A stretch of DNA of 64,000 bases from Cytobacillus kochii (GTDB lineage: Bacteria > Bacillota > Bacilli > Bacillales > Cytobacillaceae): NCBI RefSeq assembly GCF_020171845.1, contig NZ_JAIVAM010000004.1, positions 456,309 through 520,308 of the forward strand, written 5' to 3'. Shown piece after piece: positions 8,311-17,934 of this stretch. The notes below the pieces were generated by a model. It searched no databases. It was given only the letters and a program-made list of their open reading frames with translations, and was not told where the DNA came from. A program made the translations under genes and the position numbers. Every line of letters begins with the position of its first letter. Within the stretch, counting starts at the first letter, position 1.

Positions 8311-9480
8311 TTACTTATTCTTTTTCATATAATTATCGTATACATCATCTTTCGCTAACCAAGCAAAATCAGCTATCTTAATTGCATTCACTGCCGATTG
8401 GAAATCTTTAAATACTGTCGCATTTTCTTGATGATTCTTTTCTATTTTCCACTGCTCTTGTTTTTGGTAGATACGATAAATGTCACCAGAGCGTCCTTCA
8501 TAAATCGTACCATGACTATTTTCTTTTTGGTTGAATTTATTTTTAGGTGCATCAATTTTTAATGATTCTTCTGTGAATAATTCTACAACAAATTTTCTAA
8601 ACGCCTCTTCATTCATCGTACAGCCTGATGCTTTTGCATGACCACCCCCACCGTACGTGCCTGCAACAGCCGAAACATCAATGTGATCGTGAATCGTTCT
8701 GAAGCTGACTTTGCGACCACCCGTATTAAGAATTGCAATATAATCTAAATGAGGGTATTCTTTTCCCAGCTCATTGCCTAGTTCGGAATGATAAGATTCC
8801 GCATGAACAACACCAACAATATGCTTATCAATCGACGCTTGGATAAGTTCTCTTTTTTTACGCTTAATATAGCGTTCAATTTTAGCTTCTTCCATTGATA
8901 ATAATTTCGCTTCAAGCTCATCAAATTCAAAGTCATCTGCGGTTTTTAATCTTTGCAGTATCATTTCTTCAAATTCTTCTATAGAAAACATATAAAATAA
9001 ATCATTCAACTGCTTCGCTTTTACATTATTATTTTCGTCCCATTCCCAAGTATCATATTGTCGAACCAATTCAATGAATTGTTCAATAGACCTTTTTGGA
9101 GATAGTTTTTTTTGCTCAACAAAATACTCATATAATAATGATGTAGCACAAGTTTGTCTACCATCATCATATTGTACTGTTACTGTAGCCCATTCATATT
9201 CATTAAAGTGTAGGGCCGTTTTATGATGATCAATTAGTTGTGCCTGACCACCCTGTTTGACAAAATCATCGACCCTTTTCGTATTATCCTCATTGATCGA
9301 TAAGTCTGTTAAGTAAAGCTTGGTATCTTTATGGTCCTTTTCAGAAAAAAACTTCTCGACTTTATAGTCTAAGCCTCCGACAGAATTATAATAAACTTGC
9401 CCTTCTTCTCCTAATGCTAGCTTGATTATAATACCACAACCAACACCATCTAAGTCGTTATGAGAATATAATTTATACAT
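8311..9480 (-). CDS. nrnB: DHH-family oligoribonuclease NrnB
   Basis: A 389-residue DHH phosphoesterase that degrades very short RNA oligonucleotides (nanoRNA). Motifs in order: HNDLDG (7-12), TDL (58-60), DHHKT (84-88), the conserved Asp of YDTWEW (near 143), and the DHHA1 glycine-rich motif GGGGHAKASG (277-286), all needed for the two-metal site. Length and sequence follow B. subtilis NrnB (YngD) closely. The ATG at 9480 is chosen because MYKLYSHNDLDG matches the family N-terminus and GGGTGAAG precedes it. An ATG ten codons upstream has no support. It appears to be transcribed alone. Confidence 0.93.
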   Translation of the reverse strand: MYKLYSHNDLDGVGCGIIIKLALGEEGQVYYNSVGGLDYKVEKFFSEKDHKDTKLYLTDLSINEDNTKRVDDFVKQGGQAQLIDHHKTALHFNEYEWATVTVQYDDGRQTCATSLLYEYFVEQKKLSPKRSIEQFIELVRQYDTWEWDENNNVKAKQLNDLFYMFSIEEFEEMILQRLKTADDFEFDELEAKLLSMEEAKIERYIKRKKRELIQASIDKHIVGVVHAESYHSELGNELGKEYPHLDYIAILNTGGRKVSFRTIHDHIDVSAVAGTYGGGGHAKASGCTMNEEAFRKFVVELFTEESLKIDAPKNKFNQKENSHGTIYEGRSGDIYRIYQKQEQWKIEKNHQENATVFKDFQSAVNAIKIADFAWLAKDDVYDNYMKKNK

Positions 9481-9551
9481 TACTTCACCCGCTGTTCTAG
9501 AATATTTCAATATGTATGCTCTCCCAAAAGAGTTAGTACTATTATATATGA

Positions 9552-9577
9552 AAAGAACCCTGCATGAAACCGCAGGG
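9552..9577 (-). terminator. Weak terminator after the YjiH-type gene
   Basis: CCCTGC (9558-9563) pairs with GCAGGG (9572-9577), followed on the minus strand by TTCTTTT. Confidence 0.6.
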
Positions 9578-9584
9578 CATTAAA

Positions 9585-10916
9585 TTAAAACAGAAGGTAT
9601 GCAATTGGTGTGACAAGAATAAGAGCAAGCACTGTTCGTTCAAACCAAATAATCACCATTTGCCTTATGGTAATAGGAATATCAGTTGATAAAATGCAAG
9701 GAACTAAAGCCGAAAAGAAAATAATCCCGCTAACAGATACAACCCCAATAATAAATTTTGTCATCAAAGCGGCTTCTGTCACTACCATAGAAGGTAAGAA
9801 CATTTCAACAATCCCAACCGATGTCGCTTTTGCTGTTAGCATTGCTTCTGGTAATCCCAATATAGCTGTAAATGGATAAAATAAATATGCAAGCCAATCA
9901 AAAACTGGCGTGTATTCGACTAATACCAAGCCAATAAGCCCAATAGACATAATTGAAGGCAGAATGGACATCGTCATTAATACACCATCTTTTAAATTTT
10001 GTTTCACATTTTCAACTATTGATGGTGCTGAAGCAGCAGCTTTCATTGCTTCTTTCCACGCAGTTTTTAGCAGAGGTTTGTCATATGCATCTTTCTCTCT
10101 CTTCACACCTTGATAATACTCATTTGACATGTTTCTAATTGGCCAAATTCTTACCGTAATTGCTGTTACTGCAAATGTAATTATGAAGGAAGTCCAAAAA
10201 TAAACCGACCATATAGACATTAAGTCTAACGCTTTAGCCACGACAATCATAAAAGTAACAGAAACAGTGGAAAACCCAGTCACTATAATTGCTGCTTCTT
10301 TCATTGAGTACTTACCTTCTTTAAAAATACGATTAGTAATTAAAATACCGACAGAATAACTACCGACAAAAGAGGCTACTGCATCAATCGCAGACCGTCC
10401 AGGTGTTTGGAAAATCGGTCTCATAACTGGTTTCATCATCACTCCGATAAATTCAAGCAGACCATAGCCTACTAATAAAGCTAAGAAGACCGAACCAATA
10501 GGAACTAATAAACCGACAGGCGTAACAAGACTATTAAATAAAAAAGGACCCATATTTGGATCAAATATGAATGTGGGACCCAAGTTAAAATAAACCATAA
10601 AAGCAATGACTACACCCAAAAGTTTTAAGAAGGAAAATACTGTTGTCACAATCGTTTCTTTCCAATTACCTTTTATAAAAGGATATAAGCCTCCTATCAG
10701 GATAATCAATAGCAAATAATAAGGAACAACATTACCTAGAAGGTGGCGCAACCCACTCACAATATGATCGATCATGATGGAAGATTGCCCATTCAATGTT
10801 ATCGGAATAAAAAACATAAATATACCAATCATACTGTAAATGAAAAACTTCCATACATGACTATTGGCGTTTTTCATTTGAGATTTGGTCTTTGGATTAC
10901 TCAGTTCCGTTTCCAT
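9585..10916 (-). CDS. YjiH family membrane protein (Gate domain)
   Basis: A 443-residue integral membrane protein with about ten hydrophobic segments and a cytoplasmic loop of about 40 residues near 265-310. Sequences such as QTPGRSAIDAVASFVGSYSVG and the paired gate-like repeats match the YjiH family, related to the gate domain of nucleoside transporters (PF07670). Biochemical function is not established. It is last in the hutU-hutI direction and separated from hutI by a stem-loop, so it is probably expressed by partial read-through or its own promoter. The position suggests transport of histidine, urocanate or a breakdown product; that is inference only. GAGGAAAT precedes the ATG. Confidence 0.85.
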   Translation of the reverse strand: METELSNPKTKSQMKNANSHVWKFFIYSMIGIFMFFIPITLNGQSSIMIDHIVSGLRHLLGNVVPYYLLLIILIGGLYPFIKGNWKETIVTTVFSFLKLLGVVIAFMVYFNLGPTFIFDPNMGPFLFNSLVTPVGLLVPIGSVFLALLVGYGLLEFIGVMMKPVMRPIFQTPGRSAIDAVASFVGSYSVGILITNRIFKEGKYSMKEAAIIVTGFSTVSVTFMIVVAKALDLMSIWSVYFWTSFIITFAVTAITVRIWPIRNMSNEYYQGVKREKDAYDKPLLKTAWKEAMKAAASAPSIVENVKQNLKDGVLMTMSILPSIMSIGLIGLVLVEYTPVFDWLAYLFYPFTAILGLPEAMLTAKATSVGIVEMFLPSMVVTEAALMTKFIIGVVSVSGIIFFSALVPCILSTDIPITIRQMVIIWFERTVLALILVTPIAYLLF

Positions 10917-10951
10917 ATTTCCTCACACCCTATCTTCCTTTAAATGTTATT

Positions 10952-10983
10952 TTATAAAAAGAGACTGGCACATACCAATCTCT
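10952..10983 (-). terminator. Stem-loop between hutI and the YjiH-type gene
   Basis: AGAGACTGG (10960-10968) pairs with CCAATCTCT (10975-10983) with one G-T pair; TTTTTA follows on the minus strand. It may attenuate rather than fully stop transcription into the downstream gene. Confidence 0.7.
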
Positions 10984-10992
10984 CCCTTACTA

Positions 10993-12291
10993 TTAGTGAC
11001 TTTTTAGCTTAGTTGTTACTAGGGCACCATTGTCAATGACTATTCTTCCAGCTTTAATTACCGTATGCGTATGGTTCATTCCATATAAATATTGAGTTTG
11101 CATATAATTAGGTACATCAAGTATAAGAATATCTGCCTTTTTTCCTTCTTCCAGACTGCCAACCTCATGACCCTTCCCAATTGCATGGGCAGCATTGATT
11201 GTTGCCGCGTAAATCGCTTCAGCAGGCGTTAAGCCCATATGCATACAAGCGAGATTCATCATAAAAGGTAATGAAGTTGTTGGCGAGGAACCAGGATTAC
11301 AATCTGTAGACAAGGCAACTGCTACTCCTTCATCAATCATTTTACGACCATTTGCTGCTGCTTCCATTAAGAAAAAGGCTGTACCAGGAAGAAGAACAGC
11401 GATGACACCTGCTTCCGCCATTTTTTTAATCCCTTCATCTGATGCTTTCAATAAATGGTCAGCTGATATGGCACCTACTGCTGCTGCTAATTCTGCTCCA
11501 CCATACGGTTCAATTTCATCTGCATGAATTTTTGGTATTAATCCAAGATTTTTACCCGCTAACAATAACCTCTTCGATTGCTCAGGAGTAAACACTCCGC
11601 GTTCACAAAATACATCGTTAAAAACAGCTAACTCTTCCTCTACCACAAGAGGGAGCATCTCATCGATAATTAGATCAATAAAAACATCTGGCCGCTCCTT
11701 GTATTCAGCAGGTATGGCATGTGCGCCCATAAAGGTGCTGACAATATCGATTGCATGAAGGTGATTGAGTTCTTTAGCTACAAACAATTGCTTATATTCA
11801 GTTTCCCAGTCAAGGCCGTAGCCACTTTTTGCTTCAATCGTTGTTACACCGTGTATTAAAAAGCGATCTAACCGTTTTATACTCTCCTCTTTTAATTCAT
11901 CTATTGTCGCTGCTCTCGTTTTAGTTGTGGTGGCATGAATTCCACCTCCGTTGTTCATGATGTCCATATAGGTGGCACCATTTAACCTCATATTAAACTC
12001 TTCTTCACGGCTCCCTGCATAAACTAAATGTGTATGTGGGTCCACTAATCCAGGCATGACCACTTTACCACTCGCATCAATTATTTCTGCTAAATTTATC
12101 TCCTGATGAAATTGGCTGAGCAATTCATCTGTTTCACCGATGGCGACTATTTTTTCATCTTTCATTAGTATCGCACCATCATTAATGACGTGTAATTGAT
12201 TCATCGCTGCTTTGACTGCTGGTTGTTGTGAATGACCCTTTAATGTAAGTAGTTCATTCGCATGCTTTATAAACAAATAAGTTGAGCTCAT
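10993..12291 (-). CDS. hutI: Imidazolonepropionase
   Basis: A 432-residue amidohydrolase-superfamily enzyme that opens 4-imidazolone-5-propionate to N-formimino-L-glutamate, step three of histidine breakdown. The metal motif DPHTHLV (H86, H88) is in place, with IEAKSGYGLD, a later HADE motif and STDCNPGSS further on, all characteristic of HutI. The length is typical. It begins 22 bases after hutU with AGGTAAGG before the ATG, so the two are one operon. No hutG follows in the window. Confidence 0.96.
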   Translation of the reverse strand: MSSTYLFIKHANELLTLKGHSQQPAVKAAMNQLHVINDGAILMKDEKIVAIGETDELLSQFHQEINLAEIIDASGKVVMPGLVDPHTHLVYAGSREEEFNMRLNGATYMDIMNNGGGIHATTTKTRAATIDELKEESIKRLDRFLIHGVTTIEAKSGYGLDWETEYKQLFVAKELNHLHAIDIVSTFMGAHAIPAEYKERPDVFIDLIIDEMLPLVVEEELAVFNDVFCERGVFTPEQSKRLLLAGKNLGLIPKIHADEIEPYGGAELAAAVGAISADHLLKASDEGIKKMAEAGVIAVLLPGTAFFLMEAAANGRKMIDEGVAVALSTDCNPGSSPTTSLPFMMNLACMHMGLTPAEAIYAATINAAHAIGKGHEVGSLEEGKKADILILDVPNYMQTQYLYGMNHTHTVIKAGRIVIDNGALVTTKLKSH

Positions 12292-12313
12292 TACCTTACC
12301 TCTCCTCTATCGA

Positions 12314-13987
12314 TTATTTTTCGGTATCTCTCTTCAACATTGGTATTTGAATGCCTTTATCAATGGCGGTTTGTTTCGCCAGATCATAACCAGCATCAGC
12401 ATGCCGAACTACACCCATACCAGGATCTGTTGTAAGCACTCGCTGTAATCTCTTCTCCGCTTGTTCCGTTCCATCAGCAACAATCACCATGCCAGCGTGT
12501 AAGGAATAGCCCATGCCGACTCCACCGCCGTGATGTACTGACACCCAACTAGCACCACCAACACTATTAATTAAAGCATTTAAAATTGGCCAATCTGCTA
12601 CTGCATCACTGCCGTCCTTCATGGCCTCTGTTTCCCTATTAGGTGAGGCAACAGAGCCTGAGTCAAGATGATCTCGCCCAATTACGATTGGTGCTTTTAA
12701 TTCACCAGATGCAACCATATCATTAATTATTTTGCCAAACCTTGCTCTTTCACCATAACCTAACCAACATATTCTTGAAGGTAACCCTTGAAATTGAATT
12801 TTTTCTCTAGCCATTTTAATCCAGTTACATAAATGCTTATTATCTGCAAACTCTCTTAAGATGACTTCATCTGTTTTATAAATATCCTCTGGATCTCCCG
12901 ATAGTGCTACCCATCTAAAAGGGCCTTTCCCCTCACAAAATTGTGGACGAATATAAGCAGGTACGAATCCTGGGAAGGCAAAAGCATTTTCCACACCTTC
13001 ATCATGCGCGACTTGACGAATATTGTTACCGTAATCAAATGTAATCGCACCTTTATTCTGCATTTCAAGCATAGCAGTCACATGAATGGCAATTGACTTC
13101 TTAGCTTGTTGAACATACTCTTGTGGATTTTCAATTCTTAACTTCGCTGCTTCTTCCATTGAATAAGAAATAGGAATATAGCCATTTAACGGATCATGCG
13201 CGGATGTTTGATCTGTTAATATATCTGGAATGAAACCGACGTCCAACATTTTGGGGAGGATTTCAGCTGCATTTCCAAGCAAGCCAATTGACAGTGACTT
13301 TCCCTCTGCTTTTGCTTCCTGTGCAAGCACAATCGCTTCTTTCATATCGTAAACTTTTTTATCCAAATATTTTGTTTCTAATCTTCGGTCTATTCTTGTC
13401 TCATCTTTATCTATTGCAATACAAACACCCCCAGCCATTGTCACTGCTAATGGCTGCGCCCCGCCCATACCGCCAAGGCCCGATGTAAGTGTAATCGTTT
13501 GCTTTAAAGAACCATTAAAATGTTGCTTTGCCAATTCTGAAAATGTTTCATACGTTCCTTGCACAATTCCTTGGCTGCCAATATATATCCAACTACCTGC
13601 AGTCATTTGGCCGTACATTATTAAACCTTTTTTGTCTAGTTCATGAAAGTGATCCCAATTGGCCCATGCAGGAACAATGTTAGAATTGGCAATTAATACT
13701 TTGGGTGCATCCTCATGTGTTTTAAAAACCGCAACAGGTTTCCCTGATTGCACAAGCAAGGTTTCATCATTTTCAAGATGGTGAAGAGTTTCCATCAAAC
13801 TATCGTAGCTCTCCCAATTTCTTGCCGCTTTACCAATCCCGCCATATACAATTAATTCATCAGGCTTTTCTGCGACTTCTTTATTTAAATTATTTCTTAA
13901 CATACGAATAGCAGCCTCTTGAATCCAACCTTTTGCATGAAGTTCACTACCTGTATAATTAATAATTTCTCTCTTCACTTTTTCCAT
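12314..13987 (-). CDS. hutU: Urocanate hydratase
   Basis: A 557-residue cytoplasmic enzyme that converts urocanate to 4-imidazolone-5-propionate using tightly bound NAD. The NAD-site glycine cluster [11 protein letters not shown] (from about 170), [12 protein letters not shown] and [13 protein letters not shown] are conserved family motifs. GGAGGG lies before the ATG. It is the first visible gene of the hut cluster: histidine ammonia-lyase (hutH), usually just upstream, is absent, and an unrelated dehydrogenase gene precedes it. The cell may carry hutH elsewhere or use urocanate directly. Confidence 0.97.
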   Translation of the reverse strand: MEKVKREIINYTGSELHAKGWIQEAAIRMLRNNLNKEVAEKPDELIVYGGIGKAARNWESYDSLMETLHHLENDETLLVQSGKPVAVFKTHEDAPKVLIANSNIVPAWANWDHFHELDKKGLIMYGQMTAGSWIYIGSQGIVQGTYETFSELAKQHFNGSLKQTITLTSGLGGMGGAQPLAVTMAGGVCIAIDKDETRIDRRLETKYLDKKVYDMKEAIVLAQEAKAEGKSLSIGLLGNAAEILPKMLDVGFIPDILTDQTSAHDPLNGYIPISYSMEEAAKLRIENPQEYVQQAKKSIAIHVTAMLEMQNKGAITFDYGNNIRQVAHDEGVENAFAFPGFVPAYIRPQFCEGKGPFRWVALSGDPEDIYKTDEVILREFADNKHLCNWIKMAREKIQFQGLPSRICWLGYGERARFGKIINDMVASGELKAPIVIGRDHLDSGSVASPNRETEAMKDGSDAVADWPILNALINSVGGASWVSVHHGGGVGMGYSLHAGMVIVADGTEQAEKRLQRVLTTDPGMGVVRHADAGYDLAKQTAIDKGIQIPMLKRDTEK

Positions 13988-14193
13988 TATTATCCCTCCA
14001 ACCCATTCATAAGTTTATTTTAACTTAGAATTTTCAGAATAAACGGTCTATTAATATTGGATTATTTATATTTTTTTGTGATTTGTTACTTTGATTTATA
14101 TAGTTATTTATTCATTTATTTGATTTATATAAAAATATAAAGAATATATAACTAAACCGTTTAAATTCTACTGCTTTATTTTAGTTCTCCTCT
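13988..14193. promoter_or_regulatory. Upstream region of hutU
   Basis: A very AT-rich leader that should hold the hut promoter. I could not see a convincing cre box or HutP-type anti-terminator, and no gene. Confidence 0.35.
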
Positions 14194-14367
14194 TTATAAA
14201 CAAGATAATTCTTGCAAGGTCTGAACCCATTCCGTTTCTTTCACGGTAGAATTGCCTCTTTTAATTAAAGTTGATTCTGCTCTCTTCATGCCAGACTCGA
14301 CAATATGTATAATGAGACTTTCCTTGGAGTGAATAAACGGCCAAAACAAAAAAATCCAAACAATCAT
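14194..14367 (-). pseudogene. Possible C-terminal gene remnant
   Basis: A minus-strand open frame of 57 codons ends in a stop at 14194. Its first ten codons come from the T-run of the upstream terminator and are not credible. The remainder (about 47 residues, containing KRAESTLIKRG and KETEWVQTLQEL) has charged, helical, protein-like composition. There is no ribosome site. It may be the tail of a lost gene upstream of hutU. I do not recognise it, and it could be chance. Confidence 0.25.
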
Positions 14368-14399
14368 TCTATGTTTTAAGGAAAAATTGAATGATTGTT
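14351..14399 (-). terminator. Terminator after the 2-hydroxyacid dehydrogenase
   Basis: Arms AACAATCATTC (14359-14369) and GAATGATTGTT (14389-14399) with a 19-base loop; the minus strand continues into a seven-T run. Confidence 0.8.
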
Positions 14400-14415
14400 C
14401 AGATTGAGTTTTTGT

Positions 14416-15369
14416 TTATGATTTCGAGACGAGATGTTCTAGCTGTTCGTCATTAATAAATCGCTGTATATTTTTTAGCGTCAGCTGGTTAATTCTTTGG
14501 ACTGCTTCAAAAGTAGCCCCACCTATATGAGGAGTTGCTATCACATTTGCTTGTTTTGACAACTCCGTAATAGAAGGCTCTTTTTCAAAAACATCTAATG
14601 CAGCACCTTTAATCACATGGTTTTTTAATGCTGCAAGCAGGTCCACTTCATTGACTAATCCGCCGCGTGAGATATTAATAAGAAACGCACTCGGCTTCAT
14701 TTTTGCTAATGTTTTTTCATTTATTAGATGGCGATTTTTCTCAGATAACGACGTAGAGAGAATAATGTAATCGGCAGTTGATAGTAAATCGTCAAGTTCA
14801 GTAAAGGTAACATTCAGCTCTTTCGCTTTTTCCTCGTTTCGGTAATGGCCGAAAGCAATGACTGACATATCAAAACCGCTTGCTCTTTTAGCAATTGCTT
14901 GTCCGATTGCACCGAAACCAATAATGCCCAACTTTTTCCCGTACACTTCGTTACCCATAGAAAGCTGCCATTTACCAGTTTTCATCTCTTGATCTTTTTG
15001 CGCAATTTGTCTTGAAATTGACAATAATAACGAAAAGCCAAGATCTGCTGCGGAATGTGCATTTTCCCCCGGTGCATTTGTAACAACAATCCCTTTTTTC
15101 TCAGCATAGCTCACATCGATGTTATCGTACCCTGCTCCGAATTTAATAATGTACTTTAAATTGGGGGCATGGTCAATGACTTCTTGATCAATTTTCACAA
15201 TAGCAACGACGATGATATCAACCTCTTCGACTTCTTTTAATAATTGTGATTTTGTAAGTCCACTATCACTATGAACGAACTTCACTTCAGCATTTAACTG
15301 CTTCGCATCTTCTATGATTGTCGGATATTCCTCGATAAAGGGATCTCTAATTAAATATAAAACTTTCAT
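14416..15369 (-). CDS. D-isomer-specific 2-hydroxyacid dehydrogenase
   Basis: A 317-residue NAD(P)-dependent enzyme interconverting a 2-hydroxyacid and 2-oxoacid. The Rossmann motif GFGAIG is at 151-156. Catalytic residues fit the family triad: Arg in NISRGG (R235), Glu in FEKEP (E264) and His in PHIGG (H281). It could be a phosphoglycerate, glyoxylate/hydroxypyruvate or other 2-oxoacid reductase; the length (no C-terminal regulatory domain) argues against a long-form SerA. It starts 30 bases after the AraC-type regulator gene and probably forms an operon with it, so the regulator may control this enzyme. A terminator follows. Confidence 0.9.
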   Translation of the reverse strand: MKVLYLIRDPFIEEYPTIIEDAKQLNAEVKFVHSDSGLTKSQLLKEVEEVDIIVVAIVKIDQEVIDHAPNLKYIIKFGAGYDNIDVSYAEKKGIVVTNAPGENAHSAADLGFSLLLSISRQIAQKDQEMKTGKWQLSMGNEVYGKKLGIIGFGAIGQAIAKRASGFDMSVIAFGHYRNEEKAKELNVTFTELDDLLSTADYIILSTSLSEKNRHLINEKTLAKMKPSAFLINISRGGLVNEVDLLAALKNHVIKGAALDVFEKEPSITELSKQANVIATPHIGGATFEAVQRINQLTLKNIQRFINDEQLEHLVSKS

Positions 15370-15399
15370 TTTTCATCTTCACCTTTATGTTCATTTTTG

Positions 15400-16854
15400 T
15401 TAGTACGTACGACTGGTGTTTGCACGAAAAGTACTTGGAGAGCACTTCATGTTTTGATTAAAGACTTTATTAAAATATTGTTGATTACGATAACCACATT
15501 CTTTCGCAATTATTTTAATAGGAAGATTTGTTTCCGTCAATTGCTGGGTCGCTTTTTTTATACGACGCATCGTAACGATTTCTCTAAAAGATTGCTTATA
15601 ATACTTCGTTAATAAGGAGCTAATATAGCTTGTATTACGATTAAATTTGGCAGCAATCATATCTAAGCTTATCTCTTTCTCATGATAATGTTCTTCTAGA
15701 TAATGATATATTTGCTTGGCTAACTTCTCGGACTTCGAGTCTATTTGCATGTCTGTATCTATTAAACTAGCTATCAGCTTGATCATTTCTTCTATTACTC
15801 GATAGATAAGTGGTGAGTATAGAATCGTTTGGAATAATGCTTGATATTTTTCTTCCTTTTCTTTATCAATTAAATGCCTTGAAATCATGTATCTCCTAAT
15901 TTGTGCCAAAATACTCGTTAACCTAATTCTAATAATAGCTGGATCAGGGTAAGGCGAAGTTAGACTTAAAAATTGCTCATACAGCCATGTTTTGATTGCT
16001 TTTATATTCCCTCGCCGTAAATAATCAATCCAAAACTCCTGCTCTTTTGGTGTTAAAAAAGGGTCAATACTCACCCATTCGTTTGCTGACCATGGAATAA
16101 GCTTATTTAGACCAGTGTAAAAAGAAAGCTCCATTCGTTGCTTAATCTTACCGTATTGTGATTGCAGTTGACCTGTATCATTTGTATTTCCTTCGGCTAA
16201 AATAATCGCTTCATTTGATTCTTTTTCCCATCCACGAATAAAGGTATGGCATTTTCTTAAAAGATCTTGGTCATTCTCCTCGACAAGGCATAAAATCATC
16301 TCAGGTAAAAGAAATACTTTTTTGACATTTGCCCATGAATGACCCATTACATATGTATATAACTTAAATATTCCATTTGGATGAATAGTTCTCATTCCTA
16401 TGACCTTTACATGATGGGCTTGATCTTTTTGCAGTAAGGTTCGTTCTTCAGTATTGTCTTCTGCTATTTGTGCATGGTTCAGGCTTTTGCTATGCATACG
16501 ATAAAGCACCTGAAGTGATCGAAGCACATCCTCAGGAGACACAGGTTTTACTAATAAATCACTCACTCCTATTTCAATGGCTTTCTTTGCTTGATCAAAA
16601 GTAGGTTCAATGGTGATGGCTAAAATTTTTATGTTTAAGATAGGCACAAGCTGTTTTAATTTCTTATATCCCACTGAATCGAACATTTCCATTTCCAACA
16701 ATAAGAGATCCGGACTTTGTTTTTCCATGGTTGTGAATACTTCATTTGTAGATGATCTTATTTCAATTTGCCAAGTAGGATATACGGTTTTAATTAACCA
16801 TTTTAATCCCTCTGCATCGATGTTATCTCGATCAGCAATCAAAATTTTATACAT
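15400..16854 (-). CDS. AraC-type regulator with receiver-like domain (YesN-like)
   Basis: A 484-residue regulator. Residues 1-120 fold like a response-regulator receiver: D8 and D10 at the N-terminal acidic pair, T82 and K104 in their expected places. The phospho-acceptor position holds Glu (E54 in LLLEMEM) instead of Asp. A middle region of about 240 residues matches no motif I know. The last 110 residues form a two-helix-turn-helix AraC domain. No partner kinase is adjacent. Glu at this position often mimics phosphorylation, so the protein may be constitutively active or gated differently; that is inference. AAGGAG precedes the ATG, and the hydroxyacid dehydrogenase follows. Confidence 0.85.
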   Translation of the reverse strand: MYKILIADRDNIDAEGLKWLIKTVYPTWQIEIRSSTNEVFTTMEKQSPDLLLLEMEMFDSVGYKKLKQLVPILNIKILAITIEPTFDQAKKAIEIGVSDLLVKPVSPEDVLRSLQVLYRMHSKSLNHAQIAEDNTEERTLLQKDQAHHVKVIGMRTIHPNGIFKLYTYVMGHSWANVKKVFLLPEMILCLVEENDQDLLRKCHTFIRGWEKESNEAIILAEGNTNDTGQLQSQYGKIKQRMELSFYTGLNKLIPWSANEWVSIDPFLTPKEQEFWIDYLRRGNIKAIKTWLYEQFLSLTSPYPDPAIIRIRLTSILAQIRRYMISRHLIDKEKEEKYQALFQTILYSPLIYRVIEEMIKLIASLIDTDMQIDSKSEKLAKQIYHYLEEHYHEKEISLDMIAAKFNRNTSYISSLLTKYYKQSFREIVTMRRIKKATQQLTETNLPIKIIAKECGYRNQQYFNKVFNQNMKCSPSTFRANTSRTY

Positions 16855-16990
16855 TCCATCATCTCCTTTTTATTATGTTAGCTTAAAATGCAAAAGTAAA
16901 CAATTTTGAAAAAAAAGATAAAAATGAGACAAGTTCTGATGTTCAACCTGCATACATATGAAGTACAACCTAATAATGAGGAGAGATAGA

Positions 16991-17440
16991 ATGAAGTTTC
17001 TAATTATTACAAAGCAAACGATAATCACTGTTTTATTATTAATTGCCCTTATTGCATCTGCTTCGGTATGGCTTATATCAAAAAATGGGAGTTTAGCAGT
17101 GATTGGGGATACGACAGAAACAACAAGAGAGATTGAAATGGTAACAACAGAATATAAAACAACAATGGAAAATGGAGAAGAAATGGAAGTCTATCGCTGG
17201 GATCCAGGAACTGTATTTTTAGAGGTCGGAGAAAAGGTTAATTTAAACATACTAGGTGTAATGGGTAAGGAACATTCCTTTTATGTAGAGGGAACTGATA
17301 TTAAAGGTGTGGTTCAAAAAGGAGAAGAAACTAAAGTACCTCTCCAATTTGACGAAAAAGGTACCTATCAACTCATCTGCCATAACCATTCTCAAGAGGA
17401 AGATCACGGAAAAATGATTGCTTACATTGTTGTACAATGA
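16991..17440 (+). CDS. Membrane-anchored cupredoxin-like protein
   Basis: A 149-residue protein with an N-terminal membrane segment (about 9-29) and an extracellular domain with the cupredoxin pattern. Candidate copper ligands are H95, C130, H133 and M142, plus H131 and H139. The spacing C-x2-H resembles blue copper sites, but Met is farther than in plastocyanin. It could carry electrons or bind copper at the outer membrane face. GAGGAGAGATAG lies before the ATG at 16991; an upstream in-frame ATG at 16958 lacks a site. It stands alone, diverging from the AraC-type gene, with a strong stem-loop downstream. Confidence 0.75.
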   Translation: MKFLIITKQTIITVLLLIALIASASVWLISKNGSLAVIGDTTETTREIEMVTTEYKTTMENGEEMEVYRWDPGTVFLEVGEKVNLNILGVMGKEHSFYVEGTDIKGVVQKGEETKVPLQFDEKGTYQLICHNHSQEEDHGKMIAYIVVQ

Positions 17441-17491
17441 TTATAGTTGTCTCTAAGAATGTTGAATATAGAAAATAACCACTGAATAATG

Positions 17492-17535
17492 ACACGAACA
17501 AATTGAACATACTTTTTGATTTGTTCGTGTTTCTA
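17492..17535 (+). terminator. Terminator after the cupredoxin-like gene
   Basis: Perfect 12-bp arms ACACGAACAAAT (17492-17503) and ATTTGTTCGTGT (17519-17530), then TTCTATT. Confidence 0.8.
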
Positions 17536-17650
17536 TTATAATCTCCTTTAGGCATCCCCCTATTTTTTCCACAGTACATCGTTTGGAAAAATCAAAAATG
17601 ATACACAACGACTCTATTTTCTTATAATTAAATTTTTGGGAGGGACAAAG

Positions 17651-17848
17651 GTGTCTAAAGATATGGTTTTTCTTTTTGGTGCTATCGTATCTATGATTGG
17701 TGATTGGGTTTCTGTCTCCAGCGAGACTATAAAGCCTACAAAAGGGATACACAGCCTTTATTATATTTACCAATATTCTTTTTTCAAGAATTTATGCGAT
17801 AATCAATTCAATACAGTAAACGACTCGTTAAAGACCGCTAAAACATAG
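17651..17848 (+). pseudogene. Possible truncated membrane-protein gene
   Basis: A GTG start behind GGGAGGGAC begins a frame reading SKDMVFLFGAIVSMIGDWV, which resembles the first membrane segment of major-facilitator transporters. After that the sequence loses hydrophobic periodicity, and the frame closes after 65 codons with no further transporter sequence. The best reading is the front end of a decayed transporter. A short real peptide gene cannot be excluded. Confidence 0.3.
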
Positions 17849-17886
17849 CCTAAAAAACACAATTAGGTAATCGCAATAGGCTTCAT

Positions 17887-17915
17887 AAAAAAACTGCCGT
17901 AACTTGTACGACAGT
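17887..17915 (-). terminator. Terminator after the LysM-CAP gene
   Basis: ACTGCCGTA (17893-17901) pairs with TACGACAGT (17907-17915) with one G-T pair, and seven T follow on the minus strand. Confidence 0.85.
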
Positions 17916-17934
17916 AGAATTCCCTTCTATATTA

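Noticed and set aside
13988..14415. cre box for carbon catabolite control of hut
   Set aside because: No 14-base match close to the consensus was found by eye; a matrix search would be needed.
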